From: SURF-32 sp964648365
GTDB lineage: Bacteria; Planctomycetota; Phycisphaerae; UBA1845
Assembly (NCBI GenBank): GCA_964648365.1
Contig: CAZYLK010000248.1
Coordinates: 1 to 7,076 of the forward strand
Direction: 5' to 3'
Length of the DNA: 7,076 nt
Shown: positions 5,437 through 7,076 of the stretch, piece by piece
Layout of the letters: every line of letters begins with the position of its first letter
Position numbering within the stretch: position 1 is the first letter of the stretch
Made by a program: the position numbers and the translations under genes
Notes under the pieces: model-generated
The model's input: the letters and a program-made list of their open reading frames with translations, nothing else
Database searches by the model: none
What the model was told of the DNA's origin: nothing

Positions 5437-7076
5437 ATGGCGAAGCAAACGGTCAGCGTCATCGAACGGCACGTTGAGAAAGGGGTTCTCGGCGTCGCCC
5501 TGGCCTGTCTCATCTACGTCGTCGTCACAAACCTGTTGACGACGCCCAACCGCATCGAGGTCGGCGGGCAGACGGCCAACCCGGCGACGATCGACCGCCT
5601 GGTGGCCGACAAGGCCGACGACGTTCGCGACATGATCCGCAGTTCCCAGCCGCCGCCGGTCGACTTCACGGCGCGAGCGCCCGAGTTCAAGGCCGCCAAC
5701 GATCCAATGGTGGTGGCGAACGCGTCGCCGACCTGGCCGCGGACGGTGGCTTTCGGGCTGCCCGTGCCCGAGGTGGGCCAGGCCTCTATCGCGCCCGGCA
5801 CGCTCAAGCTGGCCCCGGTGGTTCAGCTTCCCAAGCCCCGGTTGATCGCCGGCCGCAACACGGTCGAGTTCGTCAGCAGCCCGCTGACCTACCGCCTCGG
5901 CTTCCGCGACGACATGCAGACCAACGACGTCGCCAGCGATGACCTCGCGGTCAACTGGGTGACGGCGATCTCGACCTTCAACGCGGACGAGCAAAAGAAG
6001 CTCAACAACGAGGCCTACAGCGGATACATCATCGAGGAGCCCCGCGTCGTCGAAGTCCAGTGTCAGCGACGGGCGCGCCGCTCGGACGGGTCGTGGAACG
6101 AACAGGACTGGCACGACGTGAAGCCGTATACCATCGGCGCCCTCCCGGCGGTTGAGCCGATCGACCTGATCGTTGCGGCGGAGGGTGAGATTCACGTCGA
6201 CCTCGACGATCTGGACGCGATCGACCGGCAGAAGCGGCTCCTCAAGGACGGCAACATCTACGTCAACCTGCTGCGGCCGATGTTCCCGGTGGTCGTGGAC
6301 GGCGCGCTGTGGCCCCACCCCGGCATCGAGGTCATGGCGCAGGACTCCGCCATTCTCTTCAACGAAGAGCTGCGCCCCAGCGAGTACCACGATCGATACA
6401 CGATCGTGAAGGCCGTCGCGCCCGGTACTCCGAAAGGCCCGGAGGGTCCGCCCGAAGGCGTCAACCCGCGGGAGTACATCTCCGATTCGTTGAAGGAGTT
6501 CGACGAGGCCTTCGCATCGGAAGACGAGAACGCCCAGGTGGCGGCGTACAACAAGATTTTCCACTACGTCAAGAATGCTCAAAACGAAGACGCCGCCGTC
6601 GTCGCGCTGGCAAAGGAAACCACGGACCAGATCAACCGGCTCCAGGCCGACTGGCGGAACAAGCTGTCCAACTGGGAGCGGGAGAACACGCGCCGGGCGA
6701 TCCTCGGCCAGGCGGCCCTGCCGCGTCCGAACCCGTGCGACCTGCTCCCGCCCGGCCGCTGTCCGAAGGCGCCCGAGGTCAACGTGTCCTCCTCGCAGAC
6801 GGTGTGGGTACACGATGCCTGGGTTGACAGCGTCAAGGGCGGCCGCACGTACCAGTTCCGCATGCGCGTCGTGCTGCTGAACCCCTTCGCGGGCCAGCCC
6901 AAGCAACTCGCCGACAAGAACGACGCGACCAAGTGGTTCCTGGAAGGCGCCTGGTCGGAGCCTTCGGACCCGATCTACGTCGAGCCGGAGACCCAGTTCT
7001 GGGTCAAGTCCGCCAGCCAGAGCCGCGGCGTGTCGTTCGACGTGTTCAAGTGGTACCGGGGCGTGTGGGTGAGCAG
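5437..7076 (+). CDS. Large bitopic periplasmic protein with Fn3-like regions, pilus operon (3' truncated)
   Basis: The reading frame is open from ATG 5437 to the window edge, giving 546 residues and no stop, so the C-terminus is missing. GAGGT at 5424-5428, eight bases upstream, supports the start. Residues 1-15 are polar and probably cytoplasmic, and one membrane helix spans about 16-34 (GVLGVALACLIYVVVTNLL). A Pro-rich linker (70-90) follows, then beta-rich sequence (about 135-245, including RVVEVQCQRR and DGSWNEQDWHDV) that looks like one immunoglobulin/Fn3-type sandwich. Residues 270-325 are a compact block (VNLLRPMFPVVVDG). About 345-422 is a charged helical region (RLQADWRNKLSNWERENTRR). 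A second Fn3-like region begins near 447 (WVHDAWVD, YQFRMRVVL, GAWSEPSDPI). It follows the PilO-like gene by 59 bases and shares its topology. By order and topology it may fill the PilP or GspC role linking the inner platform to a secretin; no PilP or HR-domain sequence signature is visible, so this is only a hypothesis. Confidence 0.7.
   Translation, partial: MAKQTVSVIERHVEKGVLGVALACLIYVVVTNLLTTPNRIEVGGQTANPATIDRLVADKADDVRDMIRSSQPPPVDFTARAPEFKAANDPMVVANASPTWPRTVAFGLPVPEVGQASIAPGTLKLAPVVQLPKPRLIAGRNTVEFVSSPLTYRLGFRDDMQTNDVASDDLAVNWVTAISTFNADEQKKLNNEAYSGYIIEEPRVVEVQCQRRARRSDGSWNEQDWHDVKPYTIGALPAVEPIDLIVAAEGEIHVDLDDLDAIDRQKRLLKDGNIYVNLLRPMFPVVVDGALWPHPGIEVMAQDSAILFNEELRPSEYHDRYTIVKAVAPGTPKGPEGPPEGVNPREYISDSLKEFDEAFASEDENAQVAAYNKIFHYVKNAQNEDAAVVALAKETTDQINRLQADWRNKLSNWERENTRRAILGQAALPRPNPCDLLPPGRCPKAPEVNVSSSQTVWVHDAWVDSVKGGRTYQFRMRVVLLNPFAGQPKQLADKNDATKWFLEGAWSEPSDPIYVEPETQFWVKSASQSRGVSFDVFKWYRGVWVS

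Noticed and set aside
5362..6906. 514-codon minus-strand open frame opposite the third pilus-operon gene
   Set aside because: Same antisense mirroring as the other long minus-strand frames. Its length reflects the lack of stop codons opposite GC-ending codons, and no motif is visible.

Overview
The window is GC-rich, tightly packed bacterial chromosome. It holds one gene on the minus strand and three genes on the plus strand, which are transcribed away from it. Protein style points to the Planctomycetota or a neighbouring PVC lineage: a long PilM with a membrane-anchored extension, large lineage-type inner-membrane proteins after it, and an MtaB with 'SSLEPGDV' and 'VTPTRTHG' signatures. This placement is inference from remembered family style, not from a search.

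Layout. Bases 1-68 hold no gene I can support. Bases 69-1892 (minus) encode an MtaB-type tRNA methylthiotransferase, a radical-SAM iron-sulfur enzyme. It is about 160 residues longer than usual because of several low-complexity insertions. One insertion is written by an octamer tandem repeat that also gives the sense strand a G-quadruplex pattern. Bases 1893-2070 are the divergent intergenic region, with a small GC hairpin and no convincing promoter boxes.

Bases 2071-4101 encode a PilM whose C-terminus continues into a PilN-like part (NLLP motif, one membrane segment, periplasmic domain). This gives a single protein with the same overall plan as GspL of type II secretion. Bases 4175-5377 encode a 400-residue bitopic protein of PilO/GspM-like layout. 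Bases 5437-7076 encode the first 546 residues of a third bitopic protein with a large, beta-rich, fibronectin-III-like periplasmic part. This last gene runs off the window edge.

The three plus-strand genes are spaced by 73 and 59 bases, each with a plausible ribosome binding site, and look like one operon. Together they would form the inner-membrane alignment platform of a type IV pilus or related secretion machine: a cytoplasmic actin-like ATPase domain, two ferredoxin-like periplasmic partners and a third periplasmic protein that may reach toward an outer-membrane secretin. I see no CRISPR, mobile element, RNA gene or clearly foreign segment. The window is mostly housekeeping plus pilus assembly; the points of interest are the PilM-PilN fusion, the unassigned third pilus gene and the repeat-driven insertion in mtaB.
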